Below the pieces are notes generated by a model, which saw only the letters and a program-made list of their open reading frames with translations, made no database searches and was not told where the DNA came from. DNA of 23,038 bases, from contig JAGVDT010000115.1 of NCBI GenBank assembly GCA_020058565.1, positions 1 to 23,038 of the forward strand, written 5' to 3'. This document shows, piece by piece, positions 15,354 to 21,283 of the stretch; the first letter of the stretch is position 1, and every line of letters begins with the position of its first letter. Origin of the DNA: Minisyncoccota bacterium. Its GTDB lineage: Bacteria; Patescibacteriota; Minisyncoccia; Phycocordibacterales; UBA2100. The translations under genes and the position numbers were made by a program.

Positions 15354-15506
15354 GTCATTTTGCGGGATTTTGGAAGGGCACGTCTGCGGCGTCATTTTCG
15401 TCGAAACGAAAGGCCGGCGCTGTGTATTCGTATTCCAGGCTTTGCAAAAATGCCGCGGGATGTCATAGTGCGCGCATTAGCCCCAATATTTAATTGAGCA
15501 ATTTGT

Positions 15507-15842
15507 ATGGAACAAACCGCTCCGCAAGATCATACAGAACATAAGCAAAACGCGACACTCATGGGAATACTCGCGTATCTTGGGATACTTATCATCGTTC
15601 CTTTCCTCATGGCGAAAGACGACCCCTTCGTAAAATTTCACATCAGGCAAGGGCTTGTCTTGGTAATTATCGAGCTCGCCATCTGGGTCTTAGGTTCAAT
15701 AAGCTGGCAGTTTTGGCCGCTCTTACAGCTCGTCAACCTCGGCGTTTTGGTCCTCGCGATCATCGGCATCGTCAACGTAGTTAACCACAAAGAAGCCGAA
15801 CTTCCGCTCGTCGGCTCGCTTGCGAAGAATTTCAACATCTAG
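15507..15842 (+). CDS. DUF4870/Tic20-like small membrane protein
   Basis: A 111-residue protein with a polar N-terminus and three hydrophobic stretches (about 18-34, 48-66 and 70-91). The sequence MAKDDPFVKFHIRQGLVLVI is the core motif of the DUF4870 family, in which a short loop with FH.RQ links two helices. Function is not established. It is divergent from the RND/MFP operon and convergent with the next gene, with only 4 nt between the two stops. The promoter is not clear; TTTAAT and TAATTG lie 10-12 nt before the ATG. Confidence 0.82.
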   Translation: MEQTAPQDHTEHKQNATLMGILAYLGILIIVPFLMAKDDPFVKFHIRQGLVLVIIELAIWVLGSISWQFWPLLQLVNLGVLVLAIIGIVNVVNHKEAELPLVGSLAKNFNI

Positions 15843-15846
15843 GCTT

Positions 15847-16329
15847 CTAGGCTGACGGATTAGCGGCTTCCTGGTAGACGGCGATCTGCCATTCGCCATT
15901 TTCTTGGATTAGCATCATCACCACCGGCACTTCGCTGCTTTCCCCCGCTGATGTCAGCATGATCATGCGGCCGCTCACGACATAGCCCGCGCCCTGCGGC
16001 GAGATCGAGTCTATTTCGATGCGATCCGGCCAAGGCGAAGTCGCAAGGCGGCCAGGCGCGTGTTTTGGATCGGCGCGCCATTCTTGAAGCAGAGAATCAG
16101 TCACGAACTGTCCGTAATTGGATTGAATATCGGATTTCAAAAGTTCTTCATCCGCCTGGAGAGAAATACTCTTCTGGTAACTGCCGAAGTTGGTTACTAT
16201 CGAAGAAACCTGCGCCATGTCCCGTGATCGATTCGGAGCACGCTGAATGTAGTAAACAGCCACCCCGGTAACGATCAGCAATACAAGGCCTGCGACTAAA
16301 AGGAAATATTCTTTTCGCGCTGTGGACAT
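15847..16329 (-). CDS. Membrane-anchored protein of unknown function
   Basis: A 160-residue protein with a single N-terminal anchor (about 8-27) and an external alpha+beta domain. The C-terminal half, with a helix (QADEELLKSDIQSNYGQFVTDSLLQEW) followed by strands ending GEWQIAVYQE, resembles the general NTF2-like/DUF4878 layout, but I cannot assign a family firmly. ATG 16329 is preferred over 16350: the extra residues MPPRVTG are encoded by element E2 and match the spurious MPFRVTG ahead of the RND protein. Expression is probably controlled through E2, which forms the whole predicted 5' leader. Confidence 0.75.
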   Translation of the reverse strand: MSTARKEYFLLVAGLVLLIVTGVAVYYIQRAPNRSRDMAQVSSIVTNFGSYQKSISLQADEELLKSDIQSNYGQFVTDSLLQEWRADPKHAPGRLATSPWPDRIEIDSISPQGAGYVVSGRMIMLTSAGESSEVPVVMMLIQENGEWQIAVYQEAANPSA

Positions 16330-16460
16330 ACCCGTCACACGAGGCGGCATTGTCGCTTCAGCGACATACCAACATCGTTCGAGTTAATTGATAACTTCAA
16401 GCTCATACGTAGATGAATTTATGCTGCTATTGCTATGCCGTCTCGTGTGAGCGGGCATAA
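16327..16460 (-). promoter_or_regulatory. Element E2: second copy of the structured start-codon element
   Basis: The minus-strand 5' arm (16459-16435: UAUGCCCG, bulge, UCACACGAGACGGCAU) pairs with the 3' arm (16350-16327), including the AUG. Hairpin A is 16382-16396 (AGTTA/TAACT, 5-nt loop) and hairpin B is 16351-16366 (TGTCGC/GCGACA, 4-nt loop). The conserved blocks GGCATAGCAATAGCA and GAACGAT are as in E1. Relative to E1, two pairs change together in the outer stem, two in hairpin A and three in hairpin B; one outer pair becomes A-C. A -10 box at 16467-16472 would start RNA at about 16460, the element's 5' end. Confidence 0.82.
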
Positions 16461-16466
16461 GAGTCC

Positions 16467-16472
16467 ACTATA
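16467..16472 (-). promoter_or_regulatory. -10 box ahead of element E2
   Basis: Extended -10 TTGGTATAGT on the minus strand. A start 7 nt downstream falls at about 16460, giving a 5' leader of about 130 nt that is essentially E2. Confidence 0.55.
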
Positions 16473-16527
16473 CCAAAAAATGCTTTTGCAAGAAATGGTC
16501 TGCTAACCGGTCAGTGTCACACTAACT

Positions 16528-17112
16528 TCATGAAAAATGAGCGGCTGCGGCGGCAATAGCCAGTACCCCGATGAAATTCATCGTGAACGCGATAGGAAGC
16601 AAAACTGCCGTGTTTGTGCGAGACAAACCCAAAAGCGCCAGCCCGATCTCGTCCGGGAGGGGCGATGCGATGATGATGGCGCCGAGTATCGGAACAACCC
16701 ACCGCAAAAACCCCAAATGAGGGCGCGCAAGCCTCTTTTTCCATTTCCGAACCCTGGGCAAAGAAGCAATGTCTTCCGAAAAGATATCGCGAATAAACAA
16801 GAAAAGAAGCAGGTCGCCAAGCATCGCGCCAAGGGCTCCCCATAGAGCGATTGTGAGGGGAGGCGCAAAGTTGGTCATTTCAGCCAATGCAATGGCCGCG
16901 GGTGCCAGCGTGAAAATCGACGTAAAGAAAATTCCCGCGATAAAACTGCCAATGTAAGCCTGCTCTTGGTTAAACGACAAAATTTCTTGCAGAAAGCCCA
17001 TATGGACCGCCATGAGCGTAATCAAAACACCAGCGATGATGATCACGAGGTCGCGCCAGAGATTCCCCATTTTCGCCCGATGAAGTTTTTTCTGCGTCGG
17101 CGTCAAAGCCAT
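16528..17112 (-). CDS. Polytopic membrane protein, unknown (weakly DedA/VTT-like)
   Basis: A 194-residue protein with about five membrane segments (near 20-38, 50-75, 82-105, 135-152 and 165-190). The segment ALGAMLGDLLLFLFIRD and the later SPLPDEIGLALLGLSR recall the paired re-entrant segments of VTT/DedA-type or small YqaA-like proteins, but key motifs are not exact. Function is unknown. Start: ATG 17112 is 6 nt behind a consensus -10 TATAAT (17119-17124), while the longer frame would begin at a TTG inside that spacer. Stop is TGA, followed by a weak T-rich stretch near 16475-16500. Confidence 0.8.
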   Translation of the reverse strand: MALTPTQKKLHRAKMGNLWRDLVIIIAGVLITLMAVHMGFLQEILSFNQEQAYIGSFIAGIFFTSIFTLAPAAIALAEMTNFAPPLTIALWGALGAMLGDLLLFLFIRDIFSEDIASLPRVRKWKKRLARPHLGFLRWVVPILGAIIIASPLPDEIGLALLGLSRTNTAVLLPIAFTMNFIGVLAIAAAAAHFS

Positions 17113-17118
17113 CAACTG

Positions 17119-17124
17119 ATTATA
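17119..17124 (-). promoter_or_regulatory. Consensus -10 box, leaderless start
   Basis: TATAAT, then CAGTTG, then ATG 17112. It is the cleanest example in the window of the hexamer / 6 nt / ATG arrangement. Confidence 0.65.
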
Positions 17125-17135
17125 GCAAGCCGGTT

Positions 17136-17447
17136 TTAGCGTTGTTCAGGTTTCTCAGGAATTCCCCATTGCCATTTAGGTGTCTCTCCGGTCAGCCAGC
17201 AAATCGTAATCAACGCGGTCATCCATGCGAAGATTTTGAAAATAAACAGATAGAGCCCTTCTCTGCTTGGCTCTGGCCCTGAAACAAATGGTGCGAGTAT
17301 CCAGATATACACCGCTATGACGGCTGCTAGCACAGCCCAGCCCTGCCACCTAACTGGCGTCCATCCCCAGCCATAGAGCTTACGCTTAAACCAATAGCCT
17401 TCAGGATTATCTCGCACGTAGTCGCGGTACTTTTTGATGAAACTCAT
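17136..17447 (-). CDS. Small two-helix membrane protein, conserved hypothetical
   Basis: A 103-residue protein. The N-terminus is aromatic and basic (DNPEGYWFKRKLYGWGWTPVRWQGW), followed by two membrane helices (about 36-54 and 66-84) and a polar tail GETPKWQWGIPEKP. The N-terminal pattern is one I associate with conserved hypothetical proteins of Patescibacteria; no function is known to me. Its ATG overlaps the stop of the nucleotidyltransferase-like gene by 4 nt (ATGA), so it is the last gene of a three-gene operon and is translationally coupled. Confidence 0.82.
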   Translation of the reverse strand: MSFIKKYRDYVRDNPEGYWFKRKLYGWGWTPVRWQGWAVLAAVIAVYIWILAPFVSGPEPSREGLYLFIFKIFAWMTALITICWLTGETPKWQWGIPEKPEQR

Positions 17448-17941
17448 GCAAGCATTTTAGTAAGTGCCTCAGCATCTTGTCTGTCGAGTTCTGATCTGTC
17501 CAGAATCATTTTCTTATTCTCGAGAATGAGGTCTTTGGCTAGGAGTGGAAGCATAAAACCATTCCATCCCACCTGTTCGACTCTGGGAAATCCATTGTAG
17601 AACGGAACGTATTCGCCGTCTCGAGCTATCAATAGCTCTTTCATCGGACAAATATCCAATATCTGCCCGTTTATGCTCGCTTCGAAATTGTAGTTGTCAT
17701 AAAAATCATTCTGGAGATGTTCAAGAGGTTGACTGATATACGGACTCAGTAGTGCAAAAAATTCCTTGAAGGTTTCGTCATCTTTCGAGCAATCAATATC
17801 TATGTCGATGTCGGTTATTGGGCGTTTTATTCCGTATGCGTAGCATGCAAACCCGCCTGTAATAACCCAGCGCAGTTTCAATGATTCGAGAATCAGCATT
17901 ATAAATCCAAGTGTTGCCTTCGCATTTTCTTCCGAGCTCAT
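17444..17941 (-). CDS. Nucleotidyltransferase-fold protein (MNT/AbiEii-like)
   Basis: A 165-residue protein. WVITGGFACYAYGIKRPITDIDIDI (25-49) is the nucleotidyltransferase-superfamily core: the Gly-Gly pair (29-30) at the start of a helix, then an Arg, then the acidic strand with Asp44/Asp46/Asp48. The C-terminal part contains ILDICPMKELLIARDG and a helix KDLILENKKMILDRSELDRQDAEALTKML, typical of proteins that modify or bind a partner, for example MNT-type antitoxins. No toxin-like HEPN partner is visible; the neighbours are an HD-domain gene (4 nt upstream) and a small membrane protein (4-nt overlap). Activity and substrate are unknown. Confidence 0.8.
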   Translation of the reverse strand: MSSEENAKATLGFIMLILESLKLRWVITGGFACYAYGIKRPITDIDIDIDCSKDDETFKEFFALLSPYISQPLEHLQNDFYDNYNFEASINGQILDICPMKELLIARDGEYVPFYNGFPRVEQVGWNGFMLPLLAKDLILENKKMILDRSELDRQDAEALTKMLA

Positions 17942-17945
17942 GCTT

Positions 17946-18491
17946 TTACTTTAGCATTGAGAAAAACTTTATGAGATTTGCGATATTCGTGTCGATATCT
18001 ACTCCGAGGATTTCGCAGCCGCGAAGGATGGTGCCGCGCTCGATCTTGGCGGCGAAACGCGGCTCGTCAAAGCGCTTTCGCACGGATTTCGCCTTCATTT
18101 CGCCGTATGGAATCGGATTAAGCTTTCGGTATGCATAGAAGATGCCGCAGAGCTCGTCGCAGGACATCAAGGCAGCCGCGAGTTTCGTCTGCGGCAGCGT
18201 CGTAAAGCCGTTGTAGTTGTACGCATGTGCCTCTACCGCGTGTATCAGCTCTTCCGGATAGCCCCATTCTTTAAACCATTTCAATGACTCGCCAGGGTGC
18301 TCATGGGGATGATCTTCAAAATCTATATCGTGCAGGTACCCGGTCATAAACCACAGCTCTGGATCTTCGCCATACAAATTCGCGTACCCTTCCATAGCCG
18401 TACCGGTCATAAGCGCATGGTAGCGCTGATACTCGTCTTTGACGTGCGTCTCGAGTATATTCTTCGCCTCTTCGCGGGTTGAAAGCGACAT
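17946..18491 (-). CDS. HD-domain metal-dependent phosphohydrolase
   Basis: A 181-residue protein with an HD superfamily domain. His25 lies in the first helix (YHALMTGTAMEGYA), the His54-Asp55 pair in GYLHDIDFEDHP, further His62/His64, His84/His89, and Asp122 in MSCDELCG as the late ligand. Such proteins hydrolyse nucleotides or related phosphoesters; related small HD proteins act on intact cytosolic metabolites. First gene of the HD / nucleotidyltransferase / membrane-protein operon, with the next ATG only 4 nt after its stop. TACCAT (18498-18503) lies 6 nt before ATG 18491. Confidence 0.88.
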   Translation of the reverse strand: MSLSTREEAKNILETHVKDEYQRYHALMTGTAMEGYANLYGEDPELWFMTGYLHDIDFEDHPHEHPGESLKWFKEWGYPEELIHAVEAHAYNYNGFTTLPQTKLAAALMSCDELCGIFYAYRKLNPIPYGEMKAKSVRKRFDEPRFAAKIERGTILRGCEILGVDIDTNIANLIKFFSMLK

Positions 18492-18497
18492 CCTGGC

Positions 18498-18503
18498 ATG
18501 GTA
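18498..18503 (-). promoter_or_regulatory. -10 box of the HD-domain operon
   Basis: TACCAT, 6 nt before ATG 18491, directly after the terminator of the upstream gene. Confidence 0.45.
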
Positions 18504-18511
18504 GCACGCAC

Positions 18512-18537
18512 GAAAAACCCGCCGTCAGGCGGGTCTT
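18512..18537 (-). terminator. Rho-independent terminator of the Ig-repeat surface protein gene
   Basis: On the minus strand ACCCGCC/GGCGGGT forms a 7-bp stem with a 4-nt loop, followed by TTTTTCG (the five Ts start inside the last pair). It begins 24 nt after the stop at 18561. Confidence 0.8.
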
Positions 18538-18560
18538 CGCGCCGACAAAATCACTATTTT

Positions 18561-20492
18561 CTAATCATCACGGTGCTTGTTGCCTTTGCCCTTGGACCAT
18601 CCGAGGTGAAGTCCGTTATCGTTTGCGGAGCGCCACCAGGACTTTTTGGTGCCTGAGTGTGAATCATCGTCGGAATCGTCATCTTCATCGTCGCGGTCCT
18701 TTTTAGGTTTGCCGTTGTCTTTGGGATTATCGTCGTTCTTCTGCATTTGGCCAAAATCCTTGCCGCTTACTCCAGCGTCGGCTGAGAGTGCAACAGATTT
18801 GTAATCATCGGTACCCTGCTTCCAGCCCTCCTTCTTGAGCTGCTCGATCGAGTACGTGCCGCTTGGAAGCCCGGAGAAACTGTAGTTTCCGCCTGCGTCC
18901 GACACTGCAGATTTATACACCGGATAGTATGCGCCGTTGTTGAAGTTTGCGCTGTTGTAGAGCTTTATCGTGAAGCCAGCGAGACCTTCTTCGCCTGAAT
19001 CGCGGACGTCGTTGTTGTTTTTGTCGTGGTAGACGGTGCCGGATATCGTGCCGGCGCCTGCGGGCGGAGGCGTCGTGCCGCTCTGCGCTACAGTGAGCGC
19101 TTCACTAGTGCAGGTAGAGCTCGCCGCATTGTTCTGCGCGTCTCCGCTGTAAACCGCCTGCCAATAGTACGTGCCTGCCGCGCTAAAGAGCACGTTGTCG
19201 GAGTCGGGCACGGTGCCGTTGGTTACTGTTTTGACTCCGGCGTTTACAAACAAGTTCGTGCAGGAATTGTTGGTATAGACTTTGTAGGTCACCGTGCCGC
19301 CGGCATTTGCCGTCTCGCCCGTTAGCACGGCGCTGTCATGTACGCTTGTGCCAGTCTGGATTGAAGTGGTCGAGAGAGTGGTCGCAAGCGTCGGAGAATT
19401 CTTGCCGCTTGGCGGCGACTGAACGGTAAGCGCGTTCGAGCAGGTCGAAGTGGCTTTGTTGTTCAGCGCGTCGCCGTTGTAAACGCTCTGCCAATAGTAG
19501 GTTCCCGCGAGATTGAAGAGAACCGGTGAAGAATCTGGCACGTTTCCGTTAGTGACCGCCTGAGAACCTGCATTTGCCCACAAATTGGTACACGCGTTGT
19601 CCGTGAAGACTCGGTAGGTCACCGTGCCTCCGGCATTTGCCGTTTCGCCGTTCAGGGTGGCTTTGCCATTGACGGATTCGTTCACCCATATAGGGGTCGT
19701 GGTCGAAAGCGTTGTCACAATAGTCGGTGAGTTGGTCTGACTCGTTTGTACGGTCAACTCCCCCAAACTACAGGTCGAAGTAGCGGGCGAGTTGTTCGCA
19801 TCGCCATGATAGACCGCTTGCCAGTAGTACGTGCCGGGATTGTTGAATTGAACATTGTCCGAATCCGCAACAACGCCATTGGTTACGGACTTGTTGCCCG
19901 CTCCACCGAATGGTATCTGGCATGCATTGTCCGAGTATATTGAGTACGTAACAGCCCCGCCGGCGTTCGCTGTTTCGTTGTTGAGCGTGGCGCTGCCGTG
20001 GACGCTTCCACCGGCTGCGATCGAGGTAGCGGAAAGACTGGTTGTGATAGTCACGGCGTTTGCCGTTGCCGCAACAGGCTGGCAGCTACCGTCCCCGTCG
20101 ACATTGTTGGCATCGTGATTGTAATGCACTCTAAAAGACAGCCCTCCCGCGCCAACAGCATAGGCGCTTGAAGTGGCAAAACCGCTTGCCAGACTGACGC
20201 CGTTTTCACTAACCGACGGCGAACCGGCGCACGCGAGGCCCTGGTAGACGTTGAAATTTACGCTCCCCTGAGGAATAGGCCCGGTCGAAGACGCCACTTG
20301 CGCTACCGCGCGCACATTTGCGCCAATATTTGCCGAAGTAATGACCGTGTTTATGGCCGAATCATTTCTGATAGTTGTAGTTATAACGGGTGCCGTCTCC
20401 GCGTGCACAAACACACCAAGTAGCAAGTAGGCCACGACAATAATCGCAACGCCGGCCCCGAAGTTGCCAAGTGATTTCAATGAAAGCTCCAT
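18561..20492 (-). CDS. Secreted surface protein with four Ig-like repeats and an SdrD-B-like domain
   Basis: A 643-residue protein. A signal or anchor segment is at about 10-31. Then come four Ig-like repeats of about 109 residues: about 37-148 (divergent), 149-248, 258-357 and 367-468. Each repeat of the last three carries NGETANAGGTVTY-like, Asp/Asn-Asn-Ala/Ser-Cys, VTNG and GTYYWQAVYxGDAxN motifs and two cysteines that probably form a disulfide. After a TTPPPAGAG linker, residues 481-585 are an SdrD-B/prealbumin-like domain (GTVYHDKNNNDVRDSGEEGLAGFTIKLY, GNYSFSGLPSGTYSIEQ). The tail (586-643) is strongly charged, with DDEDDDSDDD and a Lys/Arg-rich end. No sortase motif or C-terminal membrane helix is seen, so attachment may be through charge or none. 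Predicted role: adhesion or surface layer. Confidence 0.88.
   Translation of the reverse strand: MELSLKSLGNFGAGVAIIVVAYLLLGVFVHAETAPVITTTIRNDSAINTVITSANIGANVRAVAQVASSTGPIPQGSVNFNVYQGLACAGSPSVSENGVSLASGFATSSAYAVGAGGLSFRVHYNHDANNVDGDGSCQPVAATANAVTITTSLSATSIAAGGSVHGSATLNNETANAGGAVTYSIYSDNACQIPFGGAGNKSVTNGVVADSDNVQFNNPGTYYWQAVYHGDANNSPATSTCSLGELTVQTSQTNSPTIVTTLSTTTPIWVNESVNGKATLNGETANAGGTVTYRVFTDNACTNLWANAGSQAVTNGNVPDSSPVLFNLAGTYYWQSVYNGDALNNKATSTCSNALTVQSPPSGKNSPTLATTLSTTSIQTGTSVHDSAVLTGETANAGGTVTYKVYTNNSCTNLFVNAGVKTVTNGTVPDSDNVLFSAAGTYYWQAVYSGDAQNNAASSTCTSEALTVAQSGTTPPPAGAGTISGTVYHDKNNNDVRDSGEEGLAGFTIKLYNSANFNNGAYYPVYKSAVSDAGGNYSFSGLPSGTYSIEQLKKEGWKQGTDDYKSVALSADAGVSGKDFGQMQKNDDNPKDNGKPKKDRDDEDDDSDDDSHSGTKKSWWRSANDNGLHLGWSKGKGNKHRDD
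19089..20048 (-). repeat. Tandem ~327-bp coding repeats (three closest copies)
   Basis: The copies are at about 19749-20048, 19422-19721 and 19089-19394. Stretches such as CCGCCGGCATTTGCCGT recur almost unchanged near 19299 and 19638. They encode Ig-like repeats 2-4 and could support copy-number change by recombination. Confidence 0.8.
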
Positions 20493-20632
20493 ATATGAAA
20501 TGTATTAATTACTAAGTGCCACTGCCATGGAGACGCGCGCACTCATCCTCCATTACACACCCACCAACTGCGCATCTCGACAAGCGCCTTGGCAAGGGTG
20601 TACGATTCCCCGCCCCTAACAGATGCAGTATA
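20493..20632 (-). promoter_or_regulatory. Candidate promoter and structured leader of the Ig-repeat gene
   Basis: Extended -10 CGGTATACTG (TATACT 20627-20632) would start RNA near 20620, leaving about 127 nt to ATG 20492. The leader can fold into a stepped hairpin: ACACCC with GGGTGT, CCAA with TTGG, then GCGC with GCGC (about 20555-20602). A second stem, ATGGAG/CTCCAT, lies near 20524-20555. A nearer hexamer TACATT 6 nt before the ATG would instead give a leaderless mRNA. A short frame here ends in MRSWWVCNGG; it may be a gene remnant. Confidence 0.4.
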
Positions 20633-20769
20633 CCGTTTAAATAAGTGAAGCTTAGATGAAGTACTTGTGGACTTCTAAGCATGGCCTCGTAGAGGTTTTC
20701 AACTTGCCGCATGATTTCACGATCTTCTGCATAATCCTCGGCAATAAGCCGCACCTTTTTCGCCAGTTC
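20512..20769 (-). pseudogene. In-frame continuation of the 20770-21279 gene beyond its TGA stop
   Basis: Directly after the TGA, the same frame continues with ELAKKVRLIAEDYAEDREIM and then RQVENLYEAMLRS, a highly protein-like helical stretch, before losing character near 20650. A different frame resumes a plausible tail, KLHLFKRYTASVRGGESYTL to NGG, ending at a TGA near 20547. This suggests the original gene was longer and was interrupted by one nonsense and at least one frameshift change. Only the first 35 or so codons are convincing. Confidence 0.45.
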
Positions 20770-21279
20770 TCAGCTAATTCCGAACCTCTCCCACATGCGT
20801 GACTCAGCAGCGGTATCAAGCCGAGACAAATCGGCATACATGTCGGGAAATATGTCGTTATATTCGTGCATCTTTTCCGGGTCCTCGCCGTTGGGAGTTT
20901 CGATGTATCTGAGACATAACAGATATTTGGCTAGATCGAATCTTTTCGCATCGTCAATGTCCTGAAGTATCCTTATTGCCGTCCTTTTTTCCCAAGATTC
21001 TTGATCCGTGCCGTTAAAAGTTTTCGGAAGCATTTCTTTCATGCATTGCTGCTGCGCGGTATCGCAAAGCAAGTGTGCAAACCATCCTTTACGAAAATCA
21101 GACGAGAAAAAGATTCGATCGTTTTGGTACTCTTTCGGGTGTGTCGCCAGTTTGCCGGCGCCAGTTATGTATTGACTGTCCGGATAGATCGAGCCGGAAA
21201 CGTATGCGTCGATATCCTGAACGCCCAATCGATCTTTGATGTCGAGTGCAAAACGGATATGTGAAGCTTCGAGGGCCAT
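20770..21279 (-). CDS. Zinc-dependent phospholipase C / S1-P1-like protein, possibly truncated
   Basis: A 169-residue protein. The pattern SHIRFALDIKDRLG (His7), SGSIYPDS (Asp34), ATHP (His47) and FRKGWFAHLLCD (His69, Asp73) resembles the metal-ligand layout of the zinc-dependent phospholipase C / S1-P1 nuclease / HD-like helical family. The N-terminal Met is not followed by a signal peptide, so it is probably cytoplasmic. It starts 4 nt after the MFS stop and would be co-transcribed with it. The stop TGA (20770-20772) is followed in frame by more helical sequence, so the C-terminus may be lost. Family assignment is tentative. Confidence 0.65.
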   Translation of the reverse strand: MALEASHIRFALDIKDRLGVQDIDAYVSGSIYPDSQYITGAGKLATHPKEYQNDRIFFSSDFRKGWFAHLLCDTAQQQCMKEMLPKTFNGTDQESWEKRTAIRILQDIDDAKRFDLAKYLLCLRYIETPNGEDPEKMHEYNDIFPDMYADLSRLDTAAESRMWERFGIS

Positions 21280-21283
21280 ACTG

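Noticed and set aside
13664..16460. E1/E2 as terminal inverted repeats of an insertion sequence
   Set aside because: The two copies flank no transposase; between them are an adaptor gene, a DUF4870 gene and another gene, and both copies have the same orientation with diverged interiors. A small palindromic repeat remains possible, but not an IS.
20590..20615. tRNA-like T-arm (GGGTGTACGATTCCC) on the plus strand
   Set aside because: The loop does not match the TTCRANY consensus, and no matching acceptor, D-arm or anticodon arm could be found upstream.
20770..20772. UGA recoded as glycine or tryptophan
   Set aside because: TGA serves as the natural stop of several intact genes here (for example 6817, 16528 and the ATGA overlap at 17444), so a recoded UGA would extend them wrongly.
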